This document shows, in pieces, positions 1 to 5,364 of a stretch of DNA of 5,891 nt. The stretch covers positions 1 through 5,891 of the forward strand of contig CADCPV010000041.1 of the NCBI GenBank assembly GCA_902803345.1. Direction: 5' to 3'. Position 1 is the first letter of the stretch, and each line of letters starts with the position of its first letter. This DNA is from an uncultured Eubacteriales bacterium. Its GTDB lineage: Bacteria; Bacillota_A; Clostridia; Lachnospirales; Lachnospiraceae. The notes below the pieces were generated by a model. It made no database searches and had not been told where the DNA came from. It was given only the letters and a program-made list of their open reading frames with translations. Made by a program: the position numbers and the translations under genes.

Positions 1-246
1 AGAAACAAGAAGCGCCCGCAAAACCCCGAAGCGGTACAGCACAAAGACAATTACGATATTGCAGAGACCGATTTTGATGCCCGGAACCGGAAGCGGCAGC
101 GGAATGCGGTACTCGACATAGCCCATAACGATCGCGAGCGCAGTGAGAAGCCCTAAAAGGGCGATTTTTGCAGCAGGCGAATCGGTATGGAACAAGCCGC
201 GTTCCGTGCGTGCTGTATTTTCAGGGGAAGAAAGCTTCTTTTGCAT
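1..246 (-). CDS. Gx transporter / HepS component I-like membrane protein (EetB-like), N-terminal part
   Basis: I translated this by hand from an ATG at 244-246 running off the left edge, giving the first 82 residues. A polar N-terminus of about 22 residues precedes a hydrophobic stretch (AKIALLGLLTALAIVMGYVE, about 24-43). Then come the Pro/Gly-rich segment IPLPLPVPGIKIG and a second hydrophobic stretch (NIVIVFVLYRFGVLRALLVS). This pattern is typical of the Gx transporter family, often labelled heptaprenyl diphosphate synthase component I, a small multi-pass membrane protein related to ECF-type substrate-binding subunits. The family includes EetB of the Listeria extracellular electron transfer locus. 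A GGAG at 254-257 lies 7 bases before the start, inside the end of the preceding gene, and only 4 bases separate the two genes, so they are almost certainly co-transcribed. The C-terminal half is outside the window. An electron-transfer role is inferred from the neighbours; quinone or isoprenoid-related transport is the alternative. Confidence 0.85.
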   Translation of the reverse strand, partial: MQKKLSSPENTARTERGLFHTDSPAAKIALLGLLTALAIVMGYVEYRIPLPLPVPGIKIGLCNIVIVFVLYRFGVLRALLVS

Positions 247-250
247 CAGC

Positions 251-682
251 TTACTCCGCGACGGCGTCGGGAATGCCGCCTGTACCATCCTTGATCCGAA
301 GCACCAGCCGGTGCGGAAGGCAGATAATGGTGCCGCCGCGCCGATCGATGGCGAGGCTTCTTGTACAGGAGCGGTCTGGACAGTCGGCTTCGACGATCCG
401 GACCTTTCCGCCTTCAATCCGGCAGAGATTATAGTTCCCGGATTCCCGCGAGCCGATCAGGATATCCCGGTCCTCTGTGAGCGGGAAGACGCCCAGTACC
501 TGGCCGTCCTGTGTGATTTCCAGCATGGGCTCGCGAATCCGCGTGTCTTTCCACAGGAAAAACCCGAAAAGCAGGACAGAAAAAAACCCGATTCCAAGAA
601 GCAGCCACAGATCTGCACGGCGGAACGGGGATTTCCGCCTGCTTTTCGATTCTTTTTCTTCAGGGACAGAAGAGCGGGTCAT
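251..682 (-). CDS. NusG domain II-containing membrane-anchored protein (EetA-like)
   Basis: This 143-residue protein has a basic, charged N-terminal tail (1-23), one transmembrane segment (about 24-44, LWLLLGIGFFSVLLFGFFLW) and an extracytosolic domain. The domain carries the cysteine signature CPDRSC (101-106), followed by IICLPHRLVLRI with a third cysteine at 121. A short Cys-Pro-Asp-x-x-Cys motif followed by CLPH is diagnostic of the stand-alone NusG-domain-II family. That family shares a fold with an insert of some NusG proteins but is not a transcription factor. Related proteins sit beside ApbE and Gx-transporter genes and include EetA of the Listeria-type flavin electron-transfer locus. 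The start is an ATG with GAGGA 8 bases upstream (691-695). The gene begins 15 bases after the ApbE stop and ends 4 bases before the next start, consistent with one operon. The cysteines could bind a metal or form a disulfide; the sequence does not decide which. Confidence 0.88.
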   Translation of the reverse strand: MTRSSVPEEKESKSRRKSPFRRADLWLLLGIGFFSVLLFGFFLWKDTRIREPMLEITQDGQVLGVFPLTEDRDILIGSRESGNYNLCRIEGGKVRIVEADCPDRSCTRSLAIDRRGGTIICLPHRLVLRIKDGTGGIPDAVAE

Positions 683-697
683 GGCAGGATTCCTCGG

Positions 698-1774
698 TCA
701 GGGTTCTATATGGAGCTTTGTGCCTTCCGAAACGCCCTGTTCCTCGCCGGTTTCGGAATCAAACAGTGTGAGCGTTCCGTCCGATCCGGTATACAGAACA
801 TGGACTTGATAGCCTTTTTCGAGAATCAGCTCCTCGGATTTGTCTTTTCCCAAAAGCATGCAGACGGTTGAAAGCGTATCGGCAAGCGCATCGTCCGTGC
901 CGATTACCGTTGCCTGTGAAATGCCGGAATGCACGGGCATCCCGTCTTTCGGCGAGAGAATGTGGTGATAGAAAATACCGCTTTCGGTGAAGCAGCGTTC
1001 ATAGACGCCGGAACTGATTACGCAGCCTTTCGGCATTTCGACCGTTGCGATAAGTTCGCCGCGATTGCCGAAGGGCTTCTGGATTCCGACCTGCCAGAGC
1101 GTTCCGTCCGGCTTCTGTCCGAAAACGTCGATGTTTCCCCCGAGATTCAGGATTGCGCCGTCAACATCGTCCCGGCTCATCAGGTAATCCCGAAGAGAAG
1201 CGGAAATGCAGCCTTTTGCAATGGCCCCGAGGTCGATCAGGGTATTGCGGTTGGAGAGCCGGAGCGTGTTTCCGTCGAGCTTTACATAGTCCGAACCGAC
1301 GCGCAGCACTTCCTCTGCCAACAGGTACATATCGGGAAGCTTCCCTCTTCCGGTGCGGAAGTCCCAGAGATCGGAAACAGGCAGCATCGTGATGTCGAAC
1401 ATCCCGTTTGTATCCTGATATGCTTCAAGCCCGAGCGAAATGGCGTCCCGCAGTTCATCGGAAACCGTGAATTCGGCGGTACCGGTGCGGGATGCGGGAT
1501 CGTAATCGCCGCCTGCGCCTTCCCGCTTATTGATGCGGTACAGCTCGGACCCGGAATTCTGTGCAGAGAACACCTGCTCCAGGTCACGGCAGCGCGCAAA
1601 GCATACCGCGAGCGCCGCATCCGCACCCTCACCGTATATGGTCAGCGTGACAGAGGTGTCGAAAAATGTTTTTGTATCGGAAGCGACGCCAGGCGTCTTC
1701 TCTTCTTTGCAGCCGAAGAGAAACAGCAGCCCGACAAGGCAGATACATGAAATGATCCGGACACGGCGATTCAA
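698..1774 (-). CDS. apbE: FAD:protein FMN transferase, ApbE family lipoprotein (FmnB-like)
   Basis: This 358-residue enzyme should transfer FMN from FAD to a Thr or Ser of extracytosolic flavoproteins, using Mg2+. I place the start at a TTG (1772-1774) because an ideal AGGAGG lies 7 bases upstream. The protein then begins with the charged segment NRRVR, a hydrophobic stretch and a lipobox (LFGC, Cys22), so it is an exported, lipid-anchored protein. Family motifs are present in order: FFDTSVTLTIYG (37-48), GMFDITMLPVSDLW (124-137), DLGAIAKG (181-188), NLGGNI (210-215), SSGVYER (254-260), HHILSPKDG (270-278), and the metal-binding Asp/Thr segment TDDALADTLSTV (293-304). Length is normal for lipoprotein ApbE. 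It is the first gene of the leftward cluster, with the NusG-domain-II gene 15 bases downstream. That context favours an FmnB-like role in extracellular electron transfer, but flavinylation of Rnf or Nqr subunits is an alternative. No flavinylation substrate is encoded in the window. Confidence 0.94.
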   Translation of the reverse strand: MNRRVRIISCICLVGLLFLFGCKEEKTPGVASDTKTFFDTSVTLTIYGEGADAALAVCFARCRDLEQVFSAQNSGSELYRINKREGAGGDYDPASRTGTAEFTVSDELRDAISLGLEAYQDTNGMFDITMLPVSDLWDFRTGRGKLPDMYLLAEEVLRVGSDYVKLDGNTLRLSNRNTLIDLGAIAKGCISASLRDYLMSRDDVDGAILNLGGNIDVFGQKPDGTLWQVGIQKPFGNRGELIATVEMPKGCVISSGVYERCFTESGIFYHHILSPKDGMPVHSGISQATVIGTDDALADTLSTVCMLLGKDKSEELILEKGYQVHVLYTGSDGTLTLFDSETGEEQGVSEGTKLHIEP

Positions 1775-1781
1775 CCCGAAA

Positions 1782-1787
1782 CCTCCT
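1782..1787 (-). promoter_or_regulatory. Ribosome binding site that fixes the apbE TTG start
   Basis: On the minus strand AGAAGGAGGT (1790 to 1781) contains a perfect AGGAGG 7 bases before the TTG codon at 1774-1772. The reading frame stays open upstream to about 1945, but only this start gives a signal peptide beginning at the protein N-terminus. The TTG start is therefore preferred despite being a weak initiation codon. Confidence 0.85.
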
Positions 1788-1849
1788 TCTGGTACAGTTA
1801 CCAATAGTTTAATGCATTCGCCGGAAAATAGCAAGCAAAACCATCCGGA

Positions 1850-1889
1850 TTGTCCGGAAAAAAGCAGTCCGGACAAGTTGAATGTCCGG
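1850..1889. repeat. Overlapping TCCGGACA inverted repeats upstream of apbE
   Basis: Three copies of a TGTCCGG/CCGGACA arm lie in a row: TTGTCCGGA at 1850-1858, TCCGGACAA at 1868-1876 and TGTCCGG at 1883-1889. The first and second form a perfect 9-base inverted repeat with a 9-base spacer. The second and third form a perfect 7-base inverted repeat with a 7-base spacer. Since the central arm is shared, only one of the two stems can form in RNA at a time. A further self-palindromic ATCCGGAT lies just left at 1843-1850. In the apbE direction the segment sits 75-115 bases before the start codon. It could be a leader RNA switch or tandem operator half-sites for a dimeric regulator. Neither stem is followed by a T-run in the apbE direction, so I do not call a terminator. 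Confidence 0.7.
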
Positions 1890-1901
1890 CTGATTTGTGA
1901 T

Positions 1902-1910
1902 AGGATAGCA
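1902..1910 (-). promoter_or_regulatory. Weak candidate extended -10 promoter for the apbE cluster
   Basis: Read on the minus strand, TGCTATCCT (1910 to 1902) matches the extended -10 form TGnTATnnT, but no good -35 hexamer lies 16-18 bases upstream. Use of this site would place the inverted-repeat cluster (1850-1889) in the 5' leader RNA. A second candidate, TGCTATTTT (1833 to 1825), also lacks a clear -35. Its use would instead put the repeats over the -35 region as possible operators. I cannot choose between them from sequence alone. Confidence 0.25.
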
Positions 1911-2112
1911 TCAGCACAGAAAAGACACCGCTCCGGATCCGGCAATGTTGGGTTTCTGCGCGGAGTTCAGAGCGGCAAAGACGTGCGAAGATGTGCTTTG
2001 AATCGATGTGACCGGTTTTTGGTGTTTCCGGTACTGCCACTGTAGCATGATCTTCGGGCGCAGACAAGAGGCGAACCGGAAAAACAAAGAGTTTTTCGCG
2101 AACTTAATTTTA

Positions 2113-2118
2113 TATGAT
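2113..2118 (+). promoter_or_regulatory. Candidate -10 box for the DUF3842-larE-larB operon
   Basis: TATGAT differs from the TATAAT consensus at one position and sits in the most A/T-rich stretch of the intergenic region. The best -35 placement, around 2091-2096 (GTTTTT, 16-base spacer), is poor. The 8-base palindrome TTCGCGAA (2095-2102) overlaps that -35 position and could be a regulator contact. Initiation near 2125 would give a leader of about 70 bases before the DUF3842 ATG. Confidence 0.4.
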
Positions 2119-2196
2119 ACACGGAACGCGTGACTGAAGGGCGGTTTTTACACAAATCGTGCGCAGAATCCGAAAAGACGAAAGGCAGAAAGAAAA

Positions 2197-2604
2197 ATGG
2201 CAAAAAGAATCCTCGTAATTGACGGACAGGGCGGAAATATCGGCCGCCAGCTTGTAAAACTGATCACTGAGCGTTTTCCGGATGCAGAGCTTCTTGCGGT
2301 CGGGACGAACAGCATCGCGACCGAGAACATGCTGAAAGCCGGGGCGAAATCCGCAGCGACCGGCGAGAACGCGGTGCTGGTTTCCAGCCGTCGTGCGGAC
2401 GTCATAATCGGCCCGATCGGAATCGTGATTGCGGATGCTTTGATGGGCGAAGTCACGCCGAAGATGTCGGCGGCGGTCGGCGCAGCGGATGCAGTTCGGA
2501 TCCTGATCCCGATGAACCGCTGCGATACGCTGATTGCCGGCGCGAACGACAGTCTCGGAAATTATCTCTCGGACGCAATGGAAAAACTGAAGGAGGTACT
2601 GTGA
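2197..2604 (+). CDS. DUF3842 family protein, first gene of the lar operon
   Basis: This 135-residue protein is recognisable as DUF3842, a small Clostridia-associated family of unknown function. It starts with a beta strand running into a glycine-rich loop, ILVIDGQGGNIGRQL (5-19), reminiscent of nucleotide-binding loops in Rossmann-like proteins. Next come the conserved blocks VGTNSIATENMLKAGA (35-50) and IGPIGIVIADALMGEVTP (71-88), then IPMNRCDTLIAG (104-115). No signal peptide or membrane segment is seen, so it is probably cytosolic. It starts at an ATG with a weak upstream AAAGG (2181-2185), and its stop overlaps the larE GTG by 4 bases. This tight coupling to larE and larB suggests a role linked to nickel-pincer nucleotide synthesis or its use. 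That is inference; no biochemical activity can be assigned. Confidence 0.88.
   Translation: MAKRILVIDGQGGNIGRQLVKLITERFPDAELLAVGTNSIATENMLKAGAKSAATGENAVLVSSRRADVIIGPIGIVIADALMGEVTPKMSAAVGAADAVRILIPMNRCDTLIAGANDSLGNYLSDAMEKLKEVL
2591..2596 (+). promoter_or_regulatory. Ribosome binding site for the larE GTG start, inside DUF3842
   Basis: AGGAGG lies in the last codons of DUF3842, 4 bases before the GTG at 2601-2603. That GTG overlaps the DUF3842 stop as GTGA. The short spacing and non-ATG codon suggest larE initiation depends on ribosomes terminating on the upstream gene. Confidence 0.8.
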
Positions 2605-3389
2605 ACTTGGACGGACAGAACATAAGCGGCATCACAGGCGAAGCGCGCCTGAAACAGTTTTTTACAGAACATCCGAAATGCGCACTGGCTTTTTCCGGCG
2701 GCGTGGATTCCGCTTATCTTCTCTATGCGGCGAAAAAAGCCGGCGCAGAAGTACGGGCTTATTATGTAAAAGCGGCTTTCCAGCCCGAATTTGAATTTCA
2801 GGACGCCATCCGGCTCGCGGAAGAAATCGGCGCGGATATGAAAGTCCTTCATGTCGATGTACTTTCGGATGATACGGTCCGGAAAAACCCGAAAGACCGC
2901 TGTTATTATTGTAAAAAACAGATCTTCGGAAACATTCTCGCCGCGGCAAAGGCGGACGGCTTCAGCGTCATCCTGGACGGGACCAACGCAAGCGATGATG
3001 CCTCAGACAGGCCCGGGATGAAGGCCCTTTTGGAAATGCAGGTCCTTTCTCCTCTGCGGCTCTCGGGACTCACCAAGGCCGACATTCGTGCACTTTCAAA
3101 AAAAGCCGGGCTCTTCACCTGGAATAAACCGGCTTATGCCTGCCTTGCGACGCGGATTCCGACGGGCGAGGAGATTACCGAAGAGAAGCTCCTCGCAACA
3201 GAGCGCTCTGAAGAATTCCTGATGAAGCGCGGCTTTACGGACTTTCGGGTGCGGGAGTTTCAGGGAACGGCGAAGCTTCAGCTTCGCGAGGAGCAGATCC
3301 CGAAACTTCTGGAAAACAGGGAAGAGATTCTGGCCGAACTCAGGAAATATTACACCGCTGTCACACTGGATCTGGAGGTAAGACCATGA
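2601..3389 (+). CDS. larE: LarE, ATP-dependent sacrificial sulfur transferase for NPN cofactor synthesis
   Basis: This 262-residue enzyme belongs to the PP-loop ATP pyrophosphatase superfamily. LarE adenylylates the carboxylates of pyridinium-3,5-biscarboxylic acid mononucleotide and converts them to thiocarboxylates, giving up a sulfur from its own cysteine in the well-studied Lactiplantibacillus enzyme. Visible features are the PP-loop SGGVDS (32-37), the conserved KDRCYYCKK block (98-106), DGTNASDDASDRPG (126-139), and WNKPAYACLATRIPTG (174-189). Cys181 in the last block aligns with the sacrificial cysteine, Cys176 in L. plantarum. No extra cysteines follow Cys181, so this looks like the single-cysteine sacrificial form rather than the iron-sulfur-dependent multi-cysteine type. 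Start is GTG, overlapping the DUF3842 stop; the stop overlaps the larB ATG. Length is normal for the family. Confidence 0.95.
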   Translation: MNLDGQNISGITGEARLKQFFTEHPKCALAFSGGVDSAYLLYAAKKAGAEVRAYYVKAAFQPEFEFQDAIRLAEEIGADMKVLHVDVLSDDTVRKNPKDRCYYCKKQIFGNILAAAKADGFSVILDGTNASDDASDRPGMKALLEMQVLSPLRLSGLTKADIRALSKKAGLFTWNKPAYACLATRIPTGEEITEEKLLATERSEEFLMKRGFTDFRVREFQGTAKLQLREEQIPKLLENREEILAELRKYYTAVTLDLEVRP

Positions 3390-4132
3390 AGAATGACATC
3401 AGGACAACATTGGAGGAACTGCGTGACGGCGCGATTTCCGTTGACGAAGCGCTCCTTGCGATCAAAAAGAAGCCGTTTGAAGACATCGGATTCGCAAAGG
3501 TGGATCTCCATCGCGGAATCCGTCAGGGTGCAGCGGAAGTGATCTACGGCGCCGGGAAAACGGCGGAGCAGATGATTGCGATTACGAAAGTCATGCTTGA
3601 TAACGGGGTGAAAACGATCCTTGTTACGCGCCTCGATTCGGATAAGGCGGAAGTACTGAAGCAGCACTTTGAGATGGAATACCGCGCGGATGCCCGGATC
3701 GGGATCGTCGGGGAATTTCCGGAGCCGACCGGTATCGGAACGATTGTCGTTGCGACCGGCGGCACTTCGGATATCCCGGTCGCGGAAGAAGCGGCGCTGA
3801 CTGCAGAAGCGCATGGAAATAAGGTGGTCCGGCTTTATGATGTCGGCGTTGCGGGACTGCACCGGACCCTTTCCCATATGGATGAGATTATGTCCGCGAC
3901 CGTCATTATCGCGATTGCGGGAATGGAAGGCGCTCTGGCTTCCGTGATCGGCGGGCTTGCGGACTGCCCGGTCATTGCGGTGCCGACAAGCGTCGGCTAT
4001 GGGGCCTCTTTCCACGGCCTCTCGGCGCTTCTTTCGATGCTGAATTCCTGTGCTTCGGGCGTTTCGGTCGTCAATATCGACAACGGATTCGGAGCCGGGT
4101 ACCTTGCCAGCATGATCAACCATATCCATTAA
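3386..4132 (+). CDS. larB: LarB, pyridinium-3,5-biscarboxylic acid mononucleotide synthase
   Basis: LarB carries out the first committed step of nickel-pincer nucleotide synthesis, carboxylating nicotinic acid adenine dinucleotide at C5 and releasing AMP. The 248-residue sequence has the usual helical N-terminal region (about 1-60), then a PurE-like C-terminal domain. That domain has VVATGGTSDIPVAEEAA (121-137), YDVGVAGLHR (151-160), IAIAGMEGALASVIGGL (175-191), and PTSVGYGASFHGLSALLSML (200-219). It ends with NSCASGVSVVNIDNGFGAGY (220-239). Cys222 is at the position of the catalytic cysteine known from L. plantarum LarB (Cys221). The ATG overlaps the larE stop by 4 bases, with GGAGG (3374-3378) 7 bases upstream. 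The gene is intact. LarC, the nickel insertase that often accompanies LarB and LarE, does not follow; an unrelated hydrolase does. Confidence 0.96.
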   Translation: MKNDIRTTLEELRDGAISVDEALLAIKKKPFEDIGFAKVDLHRGIRQGAAEVIYGAGKTAEQMIAITKVMLDNGVKTILVTRLDSDKAEVLKQHFEMEYRADARIGIVGEFPEPTGIGTIVVATGGTSDIPVAEEAALTAEAHGNKVVRLYDVGVAGLHRTLSHMDEIMSATVIIAIAGMEGALASVIGGLADCPVIAVPTSVGYGASFHGLSALLSMLNSCASGVSVVNIDNGFGAGYLASMINHIH

Positions 4133-4203
4133 GGCGGGCTGGGCACAGGGCAGAATATTGAGGGATCAATTATCAGGAATATAAATTTGAGGAGGAAAAA
4201 GTT

Positions 4204-5247
4204 ATGCCGCAGGATCCAAGATTTATGAACCGTCTGATTCCGTCAGACGAAACGGTTGCAGAGGGAATGAAGACGCTGTATGCGGATCGTTCCGAGAGCT
4301 ACGGCGTGCGTTATGCCCATGACGTGGTGTACGCGCACCGGAGCGGAGTCGACCTGCATCTGCAGATGCTCTATCCGGGACTGCTGTTCCCGAATATTCC
4401 GTCGGGACTGTTCCGCCGCGAGATTGAGGAAATGATGAAAAAAATGCCGAACCGGCCGCAGCGTCCGCCGATGCCGGATCCGTCCGAACTTCCGGAGAGC
4501 AAGTATATTCCGATTCCGGACGTCAGCGGGAAGACACAGAAACGTTTCCCCTGTGTGATTTTCATCAAGGGCTCCGGCTGGGGCAAGCAGAACTGCTATG
4601 TGGAGCTCCCGATGTTTATTGACATCGCACGCGCCGGCTTTGTCGTGGCTGCGGTGGAATACCGGCCTGCGAGCCTCGAACCCTTCCCGGGCTTTGTCTC
4701 GGATGTAAAGGCAGCGATCCGTTTCCTGCGTGCGAACTGCGATGATTTCGACATCGACCCGAACCGGATTGCCATCCTCGGCGATTCCTCCGGCGGGCAC
4801 ACCTCGCTGATGATCGGCTCTACCGGCTGGATGCGGGATTACGATGACGGCGACTACCCCGATGTTTCCAGCGAAGTGCAGGCCTGCGTTGCCTGGTACG
4901 GCGTCTCGGATTTCTCCCGCTTCACGCAGGAAGGCGAGAAGGATTACCGGCCCTTCCTCCTCCCGATGATCATGGGCAAAGAAGCCGCCGCCCGTCCCGA
5001 CGCTGTCGACCTGATCAGTCCCATCAGCTACATCCGCGAGGAGAATGAGTACCCGCCCTTCCTCCTGATGCATGGCGACCGCGATGTGACGGTTCCCTTC
5101 GAGCAGAGTGTCATTATGTACAACAAGCTCCGTGAATGCGGCAAGCATGTGGAATTCTACAAGGTTCAGGGGGCGAATCACGGCCAGTACTTCTGGACCA
5201 AAGAGGTGATTCAGGCCACCATTGACTTCCTCCGGGCTTATGTCTGA
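4204..5247 (+). CDS. Alpha/beta hydrolase, BD-FAE/acetylxylan esterase-like
   Basis: This 347-residue serine hydrolase resembles the bifunctional acetylxylan/feruloyl esterase-like group, which deacylates carbohydrate or small ester substrates. The putative triad is Ser195 in the nucleophile elbow GDSSGGH (193-199), Asp294 in HGDRDVTVP (290-298) and His326 in GANHG (323-327). The oxyanion-hole region reads FIKGSGWG (120-127) in place of the classical HGGGW. A proline-rich, charged insertion (about 71-108, including NRPQRPPMPDP) lies before the core. No signal peptide is visible, so the enzyme is likely cytosolic and would act on imported substrates. The start is supported by AGGAGG at 4190-4195, 8 bases before the ATG. 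It follows larB after 71 bases without a clear terminator, so read-through is possible, but a functional link to the Lar pathway is not evident. The exact substrate cannot be inferred. Confidence 0.88.
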   Translation: MPQDPRFMNRLIPSDETVAEGMKTLYADRSESYGVRYAHDVVYAHRSGVDLHLQMLYPGLLFPNIPSGLFRREIEEMMKKMPNRPQRPPMPDPSELPESKYIPIPDVSGKTQKRFPCVIFIKGSGWGKQNCYVELPMFIDIARAGFVVAAVEYRPASLEPFPGFVSDVKAAIRFLRANCDDFDIDPNRIAILGDSSGGHTSLMIGSTGWMRDYDDGDYPDVSSEVQACVAWYGVSDFSRFTQEGEKDYRPFLLPMIMGKEAAARPDAVDLISPISYIREENEYPPFLLMHGDRDVTVPFEQSVIMYNKLRECGKHVEFYKVQGANHGQYFWTKEVIQATIDFLRAYV

Positions 5248-5261
5248 ACTCGCCTGCGGGA
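5246..5261 (+). repeat. 16-base direct repeat, copy 1
   Basis: GAACTCGCCTGCGGGA occurs here and again at 5349-5364, identical over 16 bases with starts 103 bases apart. This copy overlaps the last two bases of the hydrolase stop codon and shares its final A with the start of the following inverted repeat. Confidence 0.9.
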
Positions 5262-5312
5262 TCATGTCTCCCCCTCGGTCAACGTTCCAGGCGACCTCGG
5301 GAGAGACATGAT
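5261..5312. repeat. Imperfect 20-base inverted repeat (long hairpin) downstream of the hydrolase gene
   Basis: Arms at 5261-5280 and 5293-5312 pair at 17 of 20 positions. The outer ten, ATCATGTCTC against GAGACATGAT, are perfect; the mismatches are one pair then two adjacent pairs. The loop is 12 bases (5281-5292). A small second hairpin follows at once (5313-5330, AACCC pairing with GGGTT). No T-run follows, so it is not a standard intrinsic terminator. It could protect or process the mRNA 3' end, or belong to a dispersed intergenic repeat. Confidence 0.75.
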
Positions 5313-5348
5313 AACCCTCGGCTCGGGGTTGCCGCCGGGTATATCGCG

Positions 5349-5364
5349 GAACTCGCCTGCGGGA
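5349..5364 (+). repeat. 16-base direct repeat, copy 2
   Basis: This is the second exact copy of the element at 5246-5261. Unlike copy 1, the bases after it allow a small hairpin, CCTGC-GGGA-GCAGG (5356-5369). Its right arm overlaps the AGGAG (5367-5371) in the leader of the pseudouridine synthase gene. Confidence 0.9.

Larger units (their letters stand above)
1788..2196. other. Divergent intergenic region between the apbE cluster and the DUF3842-lar operon
   Basis: About 400 bases lie between the apbE ribosome binding site and the DUF3842 start. Open frames here on the minus strand (an 89-codon and a 78-codon one) lack recognisable domains and convincing ribosome binding sites, so I treat the region as non-coding. 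The left part (1843-1889) holds a cluster of TCCGG-centred inverted repeats. The right part (2090-2125) is A/T-rich and carries a TATGAT box and the palindrome TTCGCGAA (2095-2102). The middle (about 1940-2085) shows nothing I can name. The region must contain promoters for both directions, but I cannot identify a strong -35/-10 pair for either. Confidence 0.8.

Noticed and set aside
929..1750. Long plus-strand open frame opposite apbE (273 codons).
   Set aside because: It is antisense to a confidently identified gene with all ApbE motifs. Its length is explained by codon bias on the other strand.
1850..1876. Reading the TTGTCCGGA inverted repeat as a known operator such as LexA or Rex.
   Set aside because: It does not match the Bacillota LexA (GAAC-N4-GTTC) or Rex (TTGTGA-type) consensus, so I leave the regulator unassigned.
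1775..1945. N-terminal extension of the apbE reading frame to about 1945 (415 residues).
   Set aside because: The extension is not lipoprotein-like and would put the signal peptide in the middle of the protein. The perfect AGGAGG at 1782-1787 directs initiation to the TTG at 1772-1774.
1798..2067. 89-codon minus-strand open frame in the intergenic region.
   Set aside because: It needs a TTG start without a clear ribosome binding site, has no recognisable domain, and runs through the TCCGGACA repeat cluster.
3350..4129. Minus-strand open frame opposite larB (259 codons).
   Set aside because: Low-complexity Arg/His/Asp-rich translation with no domain; larB on the plus strand is unambiguous.
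4157..4170. Small hairpin ATTGA-GGGA-TCAAT after larB as a terminator.
   Set aside because: Only 5 mostly A-T base pairs and no T-run; too weak for an intrinsic terminator.
4158..4185. Possible promoter before the hydrolase gene: TTGAGG (4158-4163), 16-base spacer, TATAAA (4180-4185).
   Set aside because: Initiation would fall near 4192, cutting into the ribosome binding site at 4190-4195. The match may reflect A/T-rich leader composition, so I do not annotate it.
4243..5265. Long minus-strand open frame opposite the alpha/beta hydrolase (340 codons).
   Set aside because: It has no recognisable motifs, while the plus-strand frame has a complete catalytic triad and a strong ribosome binding site.
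5261..5330. Intrinsic terminator after the hydrolase gene.
   Set aside because: The hairpins are substantial but no U-rich tract follows either, so I record them as repeat or structure rather than terminator.
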